Part shown: positions 27,406-38,696 of the stretch, one piece after another
Layout of the letters: the number at the start of each line of letters is the position of its first letter
How positions within the stretch are numbered: position 1 is the first letter of the stretch
DNA from: Natronospira proteinivora
GTDB lineage: Bacteria > Pseudomonadota > Gammaproteobacteria > Natronospirales > Natronospiraceae
Length of the DNA: 64,000 bases
Reading direction: 5' to 3'
NCBI RefSeq assembly: GCF_024170465.1
Contig: NZ_JALJYF010000002.1
Location: 806,001 to 870,000, forward strand
Made by a program: the position numbers and the translations under genes
The notes under the pieces: model-generated
The model's input: only the letters and a program-made list of their open reading frames with translations
What the model was told of the DNA's origin: nothing
The model's database searches: none

Positions 27406-29154
27406 ATGGATACTTTCAACCAGATCATGGCCAATATTGGTGATATTATCTGGCATCAGAATGTGCTGTTCGTCCTGCTCGCCACCGGTGTGCTATTCAC
27501 CATTTGGAGTGGCTTCTGCCAGTATCGCGCCCTGACCCACGGGCCCGCGATTCTGACGGGGCGTTACGACAACAAGGACGACAAAGGCGCAATCAGTCAT
27601 TTCCAGGCGCTGTCCACAGTCTTGTCGGCAACGGTGGGGCTGGGGAATATTGCTGGTGTGGCCTTGGCGGTTGCCTTGGGTGGGCCCGGCGCGGTCTTCT
27701 GGATGTGGGTGATCGGCATCGTCGGCATGGCGATCAAGCTCACCGAAGTGACCCTCTCCATGCTGTACCGGAATATGGACAACCCTGAAGAGCCCCATGG
27801 TGGTCCCATGTGGGTGGTCTCCCGTGGGTTGCGGGAGCTCAAACCGTCGCTGGGCTGGCTCGGCAAGACTATTGGCGCGATATTCTGTGTCACCCTGCTG
27901 GTCTCCACTATTACCGGCGGCAACATGTTCCAGGCCTGGAGCGTGGGCGAGATCACCAACAGCTACTTCGGCGTTCCGACCTGGGTATGCGGGCTGATTC
28001 TCGCCTTCGTGGTTGGCTTGGTCATCATCGGGGGCGTGAAGCGAATTGGCCGCGTAGCGGCCACCCTGGTGCCCTTCATGGTGGTGGTCTATCTGATCTC
28101 CGCTGTGATCGTGATCGGGGCCAATTGGCAGGTGGTCCCCGAGACACTGGTTCTGATCGTGACCTCGGCCTTTAATCCCCAGGAAGCCACCGGTGCCTTC
28201 ATCGGCGGCGGCATGGGCATGGCGTTGCTGATCGGTATGCAGCGTGCGCTCTTCTCCTCCGAAGCAGGCCAGGGTTCGGCACCGATTGCCTATGCCGCAG
28301 CCAAGACCCGGGAACCGGCCCGCGAGGGCATTGTGGGGGCTACAGGGCCTTTCATCGACACCATCGTGGTCTGCACCCTGACCGCCATGGTGATCCTGAC
28401 CACCGGTACCTGGAACCGGGATGCGGAAGCCTATTACGATGCCGCGCCTGAAATCACGGAACTGGCGGAGGAAGACGGGGATCGCATCTGGTCCCTGGGA
28501 ACCACACCACTGCCGGAACGGGAAAGTACTCGGACCCAAGAGTGGGATGGAAGCGAAAACGTCTTCATGGTGGTACGTGGCAGTGAAAACCCGGCCACGG
28601 GGAATGAATATCACCGCATTTACGGTGACGTCTTCCAGGACAACCAGCAATGGCATGTGGACTGGGGCACCATCACCTCTGATATCCGACCAGAGTATCG
28701 CGATGCCGGGGTCTATGTGAGCTATCCCGGGGCCACTTTGACTGCTCGGGCCTTTGACGATGTGATTCCCGGCTTGGGCATGTGGATGGTCACCATCGCT
28801 GTCTGGCTGTTTGCCATTTCCACCATGATCGCCTGGAGTTATTACGGCGAGCAGGGCGTGATCTTCCTGGCTGGCAAGAAGGCGGTGCTACCGTATAAGT
28901 TCGTCTTCTGCTTCCTGATCCTGGTGGCGACCCTGGGCCTGATCACCACTGATGAGGAGATCAACAATTTCTCCACCATCGGGACCGGCGTGATGCTGTG
29001 GGCGAATATTCCCATCATGCTCTTCTTCGGCTACAAGGCCATGCGAGCCTACAAGGACTACGTCCGCCGTCTCAAGAGCGGGGAGATCAAGCCCTCCGAT
29101 AATCCGCCCTCCTTCAAGGATGTCTTTATCACCGGCAAGGATGTGGACCGCTAA
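27406..29154 (+). CDS. Alanine/glycine:cation symporter (AGCS) with extra loop domain
   Basis: About 582 aa. AGCS motifs: ISHFQALSTVLSATVGLGNIAGVA (the Na+-binding region), GGPGAVFWMWVIGIVGMAIK, then MQRALFSSEAGQGSAPIAYAAA and FAISTMIAWSYYGEQG. It imports alanine or glycine with Na+ (or H+). Usual length is about 450 aa. Here about 100 extra residues (roughly 335-447, rich in Asp, Glu, Trp, Tyr) sit between two helices, just after LTTGTW and before the VIPGLGMWMVTIA helix. ATG 27406 has GGGGG about 6 nt upstream. Confidence 0.9.
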   Translation: MDTFNQIMANIGDIIWHQNVLFVLLATGVLFTIWSGFCQYRALTHGPAILTGRYDNKDDKGAISHFQALSTVLSATVGLGNIAGVALAVALGGPGAVFWMWVIGIVGMAIKLTEVTLSMLYRNMDNPEEPHGGPMWVVSRGLRELKPSLGWLGKTIGAIFCVTLLVSTITGGNMFQAWSVGEITNSYFGVPTWVCGLILAFVVGLVIIGGVKRIGRVAATLVPFMVVVYLISAVIVIGANWQVVPETLVLIVTSAFNPQEATGAFIGGGMGMALLIGMQRALFSSEAGQGSAPIAYAAAKTREPAREGIVGATGPFIDTIVVCTLTAMVILTTGTWNRDAEAYYDAAPEITELAEEDGDRIWSLGTTPLPERESTRTQEWDGSENVFMVVRGSENPATGNEYHRIYGDVFQDNQQWHVDWGTITSDIRPEYRDAGVYVSYPGATLTARAFDDVIPGLGMWMVTIAVWLFAISTMIAWSYYGEQGVIFLAGKKAVLPYKFVFCFLILVATLGLITTDEEINNFSTIGTGVMLWANIPIMLFFGYKAMRAYKDYVRRLKSGEIKPSDNPPSFKDVFITGKDVDR

Positions 29155-29184
29155 AAGCGGATCCCTCGCCTATCGTCCTAAGTA

Positions 29185-29216
29185 GGGGCCGTGACAGTAG
29201 TCACGGCCCCTTTTTT
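29185..29216 (+). terminator. Rho-independent terminator of the AGCS gene
   Basis: An 11-bp perfect stem GGGGCCGTGAC / GTCACGGCCCC with a 4-nt loop and six T. Confidence 0.93.
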
Positions 29217-29350
29217 ATGCCGGATATCCGGACCATCAATCGCAAATGGGATTCGCGGGATGGCTCAAAATATGAAACAAATAATAACAATGTAGATGGT
29301 TTTCACTGGTATGAAACTGGCGATGTTTTCTTATCCGAGTCTTCGATGGA

Positions 29351-29381
29351 AATAAAAAAAGCCCGACCATGGCCGGGCTTT
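29351..29381 (-). terminator. Rho-independent terminator of gyrB
   Basis: Read on the minus strand, AAAGCCCG and CGGGCTTT form a GC-rich hairpin around CCATGG, followed by a T-run (the complement of AATAAAAAAA). It lies 28 bp after the gyrB stop. Confidence 0.88.
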
Positions 29382-29408
29382 CTTCAATCGCTTGCATGGG
29401 TGAAGCCA

Positions 29409-31829
<2,421 letters not shown>

Positions 31830-31903
31830 TCAGCCCACTACCGGTTAAATGCGCCAGTATACCAGTCTAGAGCCCGGCCCGGCAGGTTTTTAATGGCTAG
31901 CAG

Positions 31904-31919
31904 CGTTCCACGTGGAACG
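31904..31919. other. parS-like centromere site 1 (intergenic)
   Basis: CGTTCCACGTGGAACG, a perfect 16-bp palindrome sharing the 14-bp core GTTCCACGTGGAAC with the other two sites. This core is the known ParB-binding parS core of pseudomonads and relatives. Confidence 0.8.
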
Positions 31920-31944
31920 TCCTCTTCTAAGCCGTCGATTCGAC

Positions 31945-32007
31945 TCCCACATCCTGCACTCGATCTTCCTGAATTAAAGCAGTGGTTGGGGGAGCAGGCT
32001 TCGTTGG
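31945..32007 (+). repeat. Dispersed repeat family A, partial copy 3
   Basis: The block with CCTGCACTCGATCTTCCTGA then ATTAAAGCAGTGG and AGCAGGCTTCGTT closely matches the tail of the 4281-4425 repeat. The palindromic head is missing. Confidence 0.75.
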
Positions 32008-32213
32008 AGTTGCCGAGGTGAGTGGTCAGACTGGGGGGAAAGCGGTATCGTCCGCAAAACGCCCAGTCGGTAGAGCTGTAGCGTAATTCAGGGTTATCTC
32101 GACCGAATGGATCCGACTGATTAGGAATGCCTGGGTCTACTTCCGGGAAAATTAGCGATCAGGCGCTACATGGGGAAATCAAAGAGCGATGGTGGGACAA
32201 TCACGTAAATTCA

Positions 32214-33287
32214 CTAGTCGGCGGGATGTAGCTGCCCTTGTTCCACGTGGAACAGGCGGCTATCGCTGGGAGCCAGGCCCGATAACCGCCCACGCTCGAT
32301 GCCGGTGATAAAGCACTGGCCACGCAAGCGCCCCAGCAGCCGTGCTAGCCGCTCCGCGTGAAAGTTGTCCAGCTCAGAGGGCAGATCATCCACCAGCGCC
32401 ACGACCCCCCGACCCCGCTCGGATTCAAACACCTGCGCCCCCGCCAGCAACAGACAGGCCGCCAGCATCTTCTGCTGGCCACGGGACACCCGCTCACGTG
32501 CTGGGACGCCATCCACCCGCAGGACCAACTCCGCTCGGTGGGGGCCATACAGGGTATGGCCCATCTTTCGCTCGTTCTCGTGATTCTCACTAAGTAAATC
32601 CGACAGTGAAGCATCCTGGCGCCAACCAGCTTGATACTCGAGACTGGCCTGCCCCACCCCAAGCCCCAGTTGCACCATTTCGGAGAAACAACCGTTGAGA
32701 CGCTGGACCTGCGCCCGGCGAAAATGGTCCAGGGCCTCACCGTGGCTGGCGACCGCCTCATCCCAGGTCTTTAGAAACGCTTCCTTGGCACCCGTTCGAA
32801 GGGCCCCGTTCCGTTGGGAAAGCGCTTGGCGATACCGCCGCCAGGCACTCAGAAAAGAAGGTTCCACGTGGAACAGCCCCCAATCCAAGAAACGGCGTCG
32901 GTACTCCGGACCGCCTTCCACCATACTCTGGGCGCTGGTATCGATGGACAGCACGGGAAACAGGCTGACGATCTCGGTCATCCGATTCAGATCCGCACCG
33001 TCCAGGCGCCAGCGGGCTTTGCGCTTCTCCCGGCGCACACCGAGACGATGGGCCCGATCCGCCTGGATATCACCCACCAACTCGAACCCCGTCTGCCCCA
33101 TCCGGATGATCCGCTCCGCCCTCGCGGTCCGAAAGGAACGGCCGCGACCCATAAAGAAAATCGCCTCGAGCAAGCTGGTCTTGCCCGAGGCGTTCTCCCC
33201 GCTGATCAGTGTCCAACGCGGCCCGGGTTCCCAATCCAGCTGTTCGAAACAACGGAAGTCCCGGACCCGCAAACGACTCAATGTCAT
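32214..33287 (-). CDS. recF: DNA replication and repair protein RecF
   Basis: A 357-aa SMC-like ATPase. Walker A GENASGKTS is at residues 30-38, the signature region has SRGQQKMLAACLLLAGAQ, and Walker B is VVALVDDLPSELD. It loads RecA at gaps with RecO and RecR. The N-terminus SRLRVRDFRCFEQLDWEPGPR is typical. Two parS-like palindromes lie inside the reading frame; both are read as Phe-His-Val-Glu (in GLFHVEPSF and RLFHVEQGQ). It lies between dnaN and gyrB on the same strand. Confidence 0.95.
   Translation of the reverse strand: MTLSRLRVRDFRCFEQLDWEPGPRWTLISGENASGKTSLLEAIFFMGRGRSFRTARAERIIRMGQTGFELVGDIQADRAHRLGVRREKRKARWRLDGADLNRMTEIVSLFPVLSIDTSAQSMVEGGPEYRRRFLDWGLFHVEPSFLSAWRRYRQALSQRNGALRTGAKEAFLKTWDEAVASHGEALDHFRRAQVQRLNGCFSEMVQLGLGVGQASLEYQAGWRQDASLSDLLSENHENERKMGHTLYGPHRAELVLRVDGVPARERVSRGQQKMLAACLLLAGAQVFESERGRGVVALVDDLPSELDNFHAERLARLLGRLRGQCFITGIERGRLSGLAPSDSRLFHVEQGQLHPAD
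32239..32254. other. parS-like centromere site 2 (inside recF 3' end)
   Basis: TGTTCCACGTGGAACA, a perfect palindrome identical to the pseudomonad-type parS consensus. It codes for part of LFHVEQ near the RecF C-terminus. Confidence 0.88.
32860..32875. other. parS-like centromere site 3 (inside recF)
   Basis: GGTTCCACGTGGAACA, matching the consensus in the 14-bp core and one of the two outer bases. It codes for part of LFHVEP in mid RecF. Confidence 0.82.
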
Positions 33288-33312
33288 GGTGTGTCCATTT
33301 GATCGGCCCGGC

Positions 33313-34413
33313 TTACAGGCGCATCGGCATTACAACGTATTTACAGTCTTCCCGACCCGGGTCGCGAATTAGACAGCTATTATTAGAATCAATCAGATCC
33401 ATGCGGACTGTCTCGCAATCCAGTGCGGCGAGGGCGTCCAGCAGGTAGTTCACATTGAAGCCAATCTCCATGCCTTCCCCTTCAAACACCACATCCAGTT
33501 CTTCCTCGGCCTCTTCTTGCTCCGGATTATGCGCCTGGATTTTGAAACCGTTGGGGATTAGCTCCAGGCGAACCCCTCGGTACTTTTCATTGGAAAGAAT
33601 CGATGCCCGCTGCAACGATTCCCGCAGCCGCAGACGGTTCGCCTCGACGACCTTCTCGCCCGTCCGGGGAATCACCCTTTCGTAATCGGGGAAGCGACCG
33701 TCGATCAGCTTGGAGGTGAACTGCAAACCTTCCACTCGGACCTGGAGATGATTGGCCCCCAGGGCCACTTCCACGGGTGTATCCCCATCCGACAACAGCT
33801 TCTGCAACTCCAGCACCCCTTTTCGGGGCAGAATCACCTGATGGGTGCCCACATCCGAGAGCTCGACTTCTCGTTCGCACAGCGCCAGCCGGTGACCATC
33901 GGTGGCTACCGCCCGCAAGCGATTGTCACTCACTTCCAGCAGCAGGCCATTGAGATAGTAGCGAACGTCCTGCTGGGCCATGGAGAACTGGGTATTCTCC
34001 ACCAGGTCACGAAGCATGCCCTGGGGAATCTCGAAACGACGTTGAACCTGAATATCTTCGACCACTGGGAATTCCGCTGCCGGCAAGGTGGACAGGGTAA
34101 AGCGGCTTTTGCCGGATCGAATCACGACCCGTTCGCCCTTGAGCTCCACCACGATGTCCGCACCTTCCGGCAAGGCCTTGCAGATATCCAGCAATTTTCG
34201 GCCCGGTACGGTCACCTCGCCGGGACTGGCCACCTCCGCCAGCCCTTCCGCCACCAGCTCCACTTCCAGGTCCGTACCCGTGAAGGTTAGCCGGCCGTCC
34301 TCGGCCGTAATCTGAATATTGGCCAACACCGGCATGGTTTGGCGTTTCTCTACGACCCCGCTGACCGATTGAACCGGCTTGAGTAACTGATCCCGATTAA
34401 GCTCGAATTTCAT
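33313..34413 (-). CDS. dnaN: DNA polymerase III beta sliding clamp
   Basis: 366 aa when started at the ATG giving MKFELNRDQLLKPVQSV, the same length as E. coli DnaN. A longer frame from 34434 adds seven residues without family support. Three clamp domains follow in order, ending with DSNNSCLIRDPGREDCKYVVMPMRL, the conserved C-terminal M-P-M-R-L. It tethers Pol III to DNA and is needed for DnaA inactivation. It lies 25 bp before recF, probably co-transcribed. Confidence 0.97.
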   Translation of the reverse strand: MKFELNRDQLLKPVQSVSGVVEKRQTMPVLANIQITAEDGRLTFTGTDLEVELVAEGLAEVASPGEVTVPGRKLLDICKALPEGADIVVELKGERVVIRSGKSRFTLSTLPAAEFPVVEDIQVQRRFEIPQGMLRDLVENTQFSMAQQDVRYYLNGLLLEVSDNRLRAVATDGHRLALCEREVELSDVGTHQVILPRKGVLELQKLLSDGDTPVEVALGANHLQVRVEGLQFTSKLIDGRFPDYERVIPRTGEKVVEANRLRLRESLQRASILSNEKYRGVRLELIPNGFKIQAHNPEQEEAEEELDVVFEGEGMEIGFNVNYLLDALAALDCETVRMDLIDSNNSCLIRDPGREDCKYVVMPMRL

Positions 34414-34434
34414 GTCACCACCCTGGTTGTCCAC

Positions 34435-34653
34435 TGGATTAATATTTAATTAATTAAGTGAATTTAAAATACTGTTATTACTACTAGCTAAGAACAAGTC
34501 TGTGGACCGAAAAAAAAGATCTTTATTTTTCAGAGCCTTATAATCGTTTTTTGTTTGCTTTTGCCTATGGACCATTGGCTGAAGTCCTTGGGACGTCCTG
34601 TGGATAAAATGGGATGAATTTTCGTCCACCGTTTTATCCACAGCCTGCCCACA
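34435..34653. other. Probable replication origin oriC (dnaN-dnaA gap)
   Basis: Two perfect DnaA boxes, 34599-34607 (TGTGGATAA, minus orientation) and 34634-34642 (TTATCCACA), and a near box TGTGGACCG at 34501-34509. An AT-rich stretch at about 34437-34490 (many TTAATTAA-like words) could be the unwinding element. This AT content stands out in a GC-rich window. The placement beside dnaA fits gammaproteobacterial origins. The alternative site is the dnaA-rpmH gap, which has only one perfect box. Confidence 0.75.
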
Positions 34654-35988
34654 TCATGTAGTGAGGGTTCTTAACAGGTTCTGATAATCATCATCGATCC
34701 GTGTATCGGTCTCCCGAAGTTCCTTCACCTTGCGGCAAGCATGCAGCACCGTGGTGTGGTCGCGACCCCCAAATTCCTCACCAATCTCGGGCAGGCTGTG
34801 ATTGGTCAGCTCCTTGGCCAGAGCCATGGCAATCTGTCGTGGTCGGGTAATGGAGCGGCTGCGCCGTTTGCCGAGCAGATCCTTGATTCCCATCTTGAAA
34901 TAATTGGCCACAGTCTTCTGAATATTGTCGATGGTGACGAGTTTTTCGTGCAGTGCCAATAGGTCTCTTAATGCTTCCTTGGTGAAATCCATGGTGATGG
35001 GCTGGCCGGTGAAGCGGCTATTGGCGATTACACGCCGCAGTGCGCCTTCAAGCTCCCGCACATTGGAACGGATCCGCTGGGCGATGAAAAAGGCTACCTC
35101 ATCGGGAAGCTGGACGCCGTCCTGAGCCGCCTTGCGAATCAGAATGGCCACGCTGGTCTCGAGCTCAGGAGGTTCAATTGCCACCGTCAGGCCCCAGCCA
35201 AAACGGCTCTTGAGCCGCTCTTCCAGGCCATTGACCTCCTTCGGGTAACGATCACAGGTCAGAATGACCTGCTGCTGACCTTCCAGCAAGGCATTGAAGG
35301 TGTGGAAAAACTCTTCCTGGGACCGTTCCTTGCCAGCAAAAAACTGGATGTCATCAATCATCAGGGCGTTGAGGCCACGATAAAGCCGTTTGAAATCGTT
35401 AATTGTGTTGTGCTGCAGCGCTTTGACCATATCGCCCACAAAGCGCTCGGAATGCACATAGGCAATTCGGGCCTTTGGGTTGCTTTCCAGCATCCGGTTG
35501 GCCACCGCATGCATGAGGTGGGTCTTGCCCAGGCCAACGCCCCCATAGATGAACAGCGGGTTGTAGGCCTGCCCTGGATTCTCGGCTACTTGGCGGGCGG
35601 CGGCACGCGCCAACTGATTGGATTTCCCCTCAATGAAGTTCTCGAAGGTGTGGTCCGGCACCAGGCGGCTGCCCAGTCGGGCTTCGGGTGCTTGTTGCCG
35701 CCGTTCTGCGGGTTCCGCGCTGGGGCTGCGACGTGGCTTGAGCCCGGCACTGCCGATCTCAAGATGGACCTCCGGAATGGGGTCGGCGGAGACCTCTTCC
35801 ACCACCTCTTGGATAAGCCGCAGGAATTGATCCCGGACCCAATCCCGCACGAAGCGGTTGGGGGCCATCAGTCGCAGCGCCTGTTCATCGGCTTTGACCT
35901 GCAGCGGTCGAATCCAGGTATTCAACTCCTGTTCCGTAAGATCTCGCCCAAGACGGTCAAGACAGCGTTGCCACAGCGCGTCGCTCAC
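34654..35988 (-). CDS. dnaA: Chromosomal replication initiator DnaA
   Basis: About 444 aa. Domain I begins [20 protein letters not shown]. The AAA+ domain has Walker A in [19 protein letters not shown] and Walker B in [21 protein letters not shown]. Domain IV carries the DNA-binding signature [19 protein letters not shown] 35988 is preferred: GGAG lies 6 nt upstream, and the longer TTG start at 36000 would put this site inside the gene. DnaA opens oriC. A DnaA box in its own promoter region suggests autorepression. Confidence 0.97.
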   Translation of the reverse strand: MSDALWQRCLDRLGRDLTEQELNTWIRPLQVKADEQALRLMAPNRFVRDWVRDQFLRLIQEVVEEVSADPIPEVHLEIGSAGLKPRRSPSAEPAERRQQAPEARLGSRLVPDHTFENFIEGKSNQLARAAARQVAENPGQAYNPLFIYGGVGLGKTHLMHAVANRMLESNPKARIAYVHSERFVGDMVKALQHNTINDFKRLYRGLNALMIDDIQFFAGKERSQEEFFHTFNALLEGQQQVILTCDRYPKEVNGLEERLKSRFGWGLTVAIEPPELETSVAILIRKAAQDGVQLPDEVAFFIAQRIRSNVRELEGALRRVIANSRFTGQPITMDFTKEALRDLLALHEKLVTIDNIQKTVANYFKMGIKDLLGKRRSRSITRPRQIAMALAKELTNHSLPEIGEEFGGRDHTTVLHACRKVKELRETDTRIDDDYQNLLRTLTT

Positions 35989-36056
35989 CAATGACTCCAA
36001 AAAACGTTGAATTCGGGATAGGAAAATGGCCGTCGCTTTTCCAGCGAAGCCTGCAG

Positions 36057-36085
36057 TCTATACCCCTTGGGCCGAGTTATCCACA
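36057..36085 (-). promoter_or_regulatory. Likely dnaA promoter with overlapping DnaA box
   Basis: On the minus strand TATAGA (36057-36062) could be the -10 box about 70 bp before the GTG start. A perfect DnaA box TTATCCACA (36077-36085) covers the place of the -35 box, which is otherwise poor. This is the layout expected for DnaA autoregulation. Confidence 0.5.
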
Positions 36086-36096
36086 GGCTCGAGCCC

Positions 36097-36125
36097 TTGA
36101 CATGCCTTTGCCATCGAGGTACACT
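36097..36125 (+). promoter_or_regulatory. Sigma70-type promoter of the rpmH operon
   Basis: TTGACA, a 17-bp spacer, TACACT. The -10 box is 62 bp before the rpmH start codon. It fires away from dnaA. Confidence 0.85.
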
Positions 36126-36187
36126 TCGCGGCTTCCTCAAAGCGCCGCGAACAACGCGCGATCACGGAAAACTCAGGATCCAGCGTC

Positions 36188-36322
36188 ATGAAGAGAACAT
36201 TTCAGCCCAGTAATCTGCGCCGCAAGCGCACCCATGGTTTCCGTGCCCGCATGGCCACCAAAGGTGGACGTAAGGTCCTCAAGGCTCGCCGCGCCAAGGG
36301 CCGCGCTCGTCTGACACCCTGA
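36188..36322 (+). CDS. rpmH: 50S ribosomal protein L34
   Basis: A 44-aa very basic protein, [20 protein letters not shown] followed by [20 protein letters not shown] and RLTP, the canonical bacterial L34 in length and sequence. First gene of the rpmH-rnpA-yidD-yidC unit, 8 bp before rnpA, behind a strong promoter. Confidence 0.98.
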   Translation: MKRTFQPSNLRRKRTHGFRARMATKGGRKVLKARRAKGRARLTP

Positions 36323-36330
36323 GGTCGCTG

Positions 36331-36708
36331 ATGGGCGCCATGGGGGACAGGGGTTTCCCGCCCCAGCTGCGCCTGACGCGGGCCGAGGATTACAGGCGGG
36401 TATTCCGCCGGGGAAAGCGGTCGAAAGACCGCTTTTTCACGATACTGGCTCGCCCAAACGGTCAGTGCTGCGGGAGACTGGGCATGGCCATTGCCCGCAA
36501 GCACGCCGGAAACGCCGTTCAGCGCAATCGCCTGAAACGGCTGGCAAGGGAAAGTTTTCGCCACCATCAGGAACGGCTGGAAGGGCTGGATCTGGTGGTT
36601 ATGAGCCGGCCTGCCGCAAGCCAGGCGAGTAACGCCGACTTGCTGGCAAGTCTGAGTCGACACTGGCAGCGGCTGAGAAAGCAATGCGCGCCTTCGCCAT
36701 CTTCCTAA
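36331..36708 (+). CDS. rnpA: Ribonuclease P protein component
   Basis: A 125-aa basic protein with [19 protein letters not shown] at the N-terminus and the RNA-binding RNR motif in [18 protein letters not shown]. It assists the RNase P RNA in tRNA 5' maturation. ATG 36331 has GAGG 7 nt upstream; ATG 36340 is an alternative. It overlaps yidD by 25 bp. Confidence 0.96.
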   Translation: MGAMGDRGFPPQLRLTRAEDYRRVFRRGKRSKDRFFTILARPNGQCCGRLGMAIARKHAGNAVQRNRLKRLARESFRHHQERLEGLDLVVMSRPAASQASNADLLASLSRHWQRLRKQCAPSPSS

Positions 36709-36929
36709 TTCGGTGCTACCGGGCCCTGATCAGTCCCCTGTTCGGGCAGTGCTGCCGTTTTCATCCCAGTTGTTCGGAATATGCCATGGAAGCGGTCCAG
36801 AGCCACGGCGCATTGAAAGGCGTCTGGCTGTCATTGCGCCGCGTCCTCCGTTGCCATCCTTTTTCCGACGGCGGGTATGACCCTGTTCCGCCCGTCCACC
36901 ACCGTTGCCGACATCATCGCCATGGATAA
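36684..36929 (+). CDS. yidD: Membrane protein insertion efficiency factor YidD
   Basis: An 81-aa protein with [20 protein letters not shown], then [14 protein letters not shown] and [18 protein letters not shown], the fixed pattern of YidD with its conserved Cys. A His/Arg-rich tail ends it. It overlaps rnpA at its start and yidC by 8 bp at its end, showing translational coupling in the whole unit. Confidence 0.96.
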   Translation: MRAFAIFLIRCYRALISPLFGQCCRFHPSCSEYAMEAVQSHGALKGVWLSLRRVLRCHPFSDGGYDPVPPVHHRCRHHRHG

Positions 36930-38616
36930 TCAACGTTTCTTTCTTTTACTCGCCCTCGTCGTTCTGGGTTTTTGGACCTGGATGGAATGGAACCGTCATT
37001 TCGATGAAACGCCGGAGACAGTTGACCCGGCCGGCGAGGAACTGCAGATCGCGGATGATGATGTACCCCGGCCCGATGATGATCCCGATGCGCCCCGTCC
37101 TGAACTGGACGAAGAGGCCGATGCGCCGGCCGTGGATACGCTGCCCGACCGGCCCAGCGGAGAAACCGTAACCGTACGCACAGGCAGTATTGAAGCCCAG
37201 ATCAATACGGCGGCGGGGGAACTCAAGCGTCTGGACCTTCTCCAGTACAAGCAGGAACTGGAGCAACCCGAACCGGTTCGCCTGCTGGATGATCGGCCGG
37301 ATCGACTGTTTGTCATCCAGCCCGGTCTAATTGCCGGACAGGATGCTACCGAGATTCCTCGCACCATCGATTTTCGCCATGATGCCACTTGGTCGATTAA
37401 TACCGAGCGGGAAGAAGTTGCCGAGAGCGAGGATGCTGGTCGCGCCGTGCGCCTGGTCTGGGACGGGCCGGATGGGCTCTCCCTGGCGCGAACTTTCTAT
37501 TTTCTGCCCGACAGCTACAAGGTCATCGTTAGTCAACGCCTGGAAAACAATGGTGAGCAGGCCTGGCGCGGCGGTAGTTATATCCAGATCGAACGAAACG
37601 ATCCCCAGATTTCGCGTTCCATGTTCAATCCGGCTACCTTTACCCATAATGGGCCGGCCTACCATGACACCGAAAGCTACCAACGCCTGAGCTTCTCCGA
37701 TCTTGCCGAGCAGAACCTGCAGCTAAACGTGGACGGTGGCTGGGCGGCCATGGTGGAGCATTATTTTGTTGCTGCCCTGATTCCCACCGACCAGGAACGG
37801 GCGCTTCGCTATTACACCCGCCACCGGGGTGCTGACCGTTATCTAATCGGCATGGCCGACCAGCGTGGCCAGACCGTGGAGCCGGGTGAGAGCCTGGCCT
37901 TTGAGCAATCACTCTATCTGGGCCCAAAGATTCAGCGCGAATTGCGTGAAGCCGCCCCTGATCTGGAACGGGTAGTTGACTATGGGATCCTCTGGATCAT
38001 TGCCCAGCCCCTGTTCGTGGTGTTGAGCTGGATTCATATGGTGGTGGGCAACTGGGGTTGGGCCATCATTCTGCTCACCATCGGCATCAAGCTGGTCTTC
38101 TACAAGCTGGCCGAGACCAGCGGTCGCTCCATGGCCAAGATGCGCAAGCTGCAACCGCGCATGCAGACCATCCGTGAGCGTTACAAGGATGACAAGCAGA
38201 AGATGAACCAGGCCATGATGGAGCTCTACAAGCGGGAGAAGATCAACCCCGCGGCAGGCTGCCTCCCCATCCTGGTTCAGATCCCGGTGTTCATCGCCTT
38301 GTACTGGGTCCTGCTGGAATCTGCGGAGCTGCGTCATGCCCCCTGGGCATTGTGGATCCATGATCTGTCTTCACCGGATCCCTTCTACATCCTGCCGGTG
38401 TTGATGGGGCTGGCCATGTTCGGCCAATTCAAGATGCAGCCGCCGCCGCCCGACCCAATGATGCGCAAGATGTTCATGTTCATGCCGCTTATGCTGGTGG
38501 GCATCGGCATCTTCATGCCAGCGGGTCTGCTGCTCTACTGGGTGGTGAATACCGTGCTGACCGCCGCCCAGCAGTGGAAGATCAATCGGGTGATTGAGCG
38601 GGGCGAGGAAAACTAG
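36922..38616 (+). CDS. yidC: Membrane protein insertase YidC
   Basis: 564 aa. It has an N-terminal membrane helix ([18 protein letters not shown]), a long acidic linker, a periplasmic P1 beta-sandwich domain, and the five-helix insertase core at the C-terminus ([17 protein letters not shown], then [20 protein letters not shown] and [20 protein letters not shown]). It inserts and folds inner-membrane proteins with or without SecYEG. ATG 36922 sits within the end of yidD. The very acidic linker (about residues 20-70) fits a salt-adapted periplasm (inference). Confidence 0.97.
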   Translation: MDNQRFFLLLALVVLGFWTWMEWNRHFDETPETVDPAGEELQIADDDVPRPDDDPDAPRPELDEEADAPAVDTLPDRPSGETVTVRTGSIEAQINTAAGELKRLDLLQYKQELEQPEPVRLLDDRPDRLFVIQPGLIAGQDATEIPRTIDFRHDATWSINTEREEVAESEDAGRAVRLVWDGPDGLSLARTFYFLPDSYKVIVSQRLENNGEQAWRGGSYIQIERNDPQISRSMFNPATFTHNGPAYHDTESYQRLSFSDLAEQNLQLNVDGGWAAMVEHYFVAALIPTDQERALRYYTRHRGADRYLIGMADQRGQTVEPGESLAFEQSLYLGPKIQRELREAAPDLERVVDYGILWIIAQPLFVVLSWIHMVVGNWGWAIILLTIGIKLVFYKLAETSGRSMAKMRKLQPRMQTIRERYKDDKQKMNQAMMELYKREKINPAAGCLPILVQIPVFIALYWVLLESAELRHAPWALWIHDLSSPDPFYILPVLMGLAMFGQFKMQPPPPDPMMRKMFMFMPLMLVGIGIFMPAGLLLYWVVNTVLTAAQQWKINRVIERGEEN

Positions 38617-38633
38617 CGCCGGCCGGAAAGCTG

Positions 38634-38678
38634 AACGAAAAAGCCCACAGGCGCAAGACGCCTGTGGGCTTTTTCGTT
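38634..38678. terminator. Bidirectional terminator between yidC and the convergent hydrolase gene
   Basis: A perfect 20-bp stem starting AACGAAAAAGCCCACAGGCG with a 5-nt loop. The A/T ends serve both strands. Confidence 0.95.
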
Positions 38679-38696
38679 TCATTATTCGGCTCTGAT

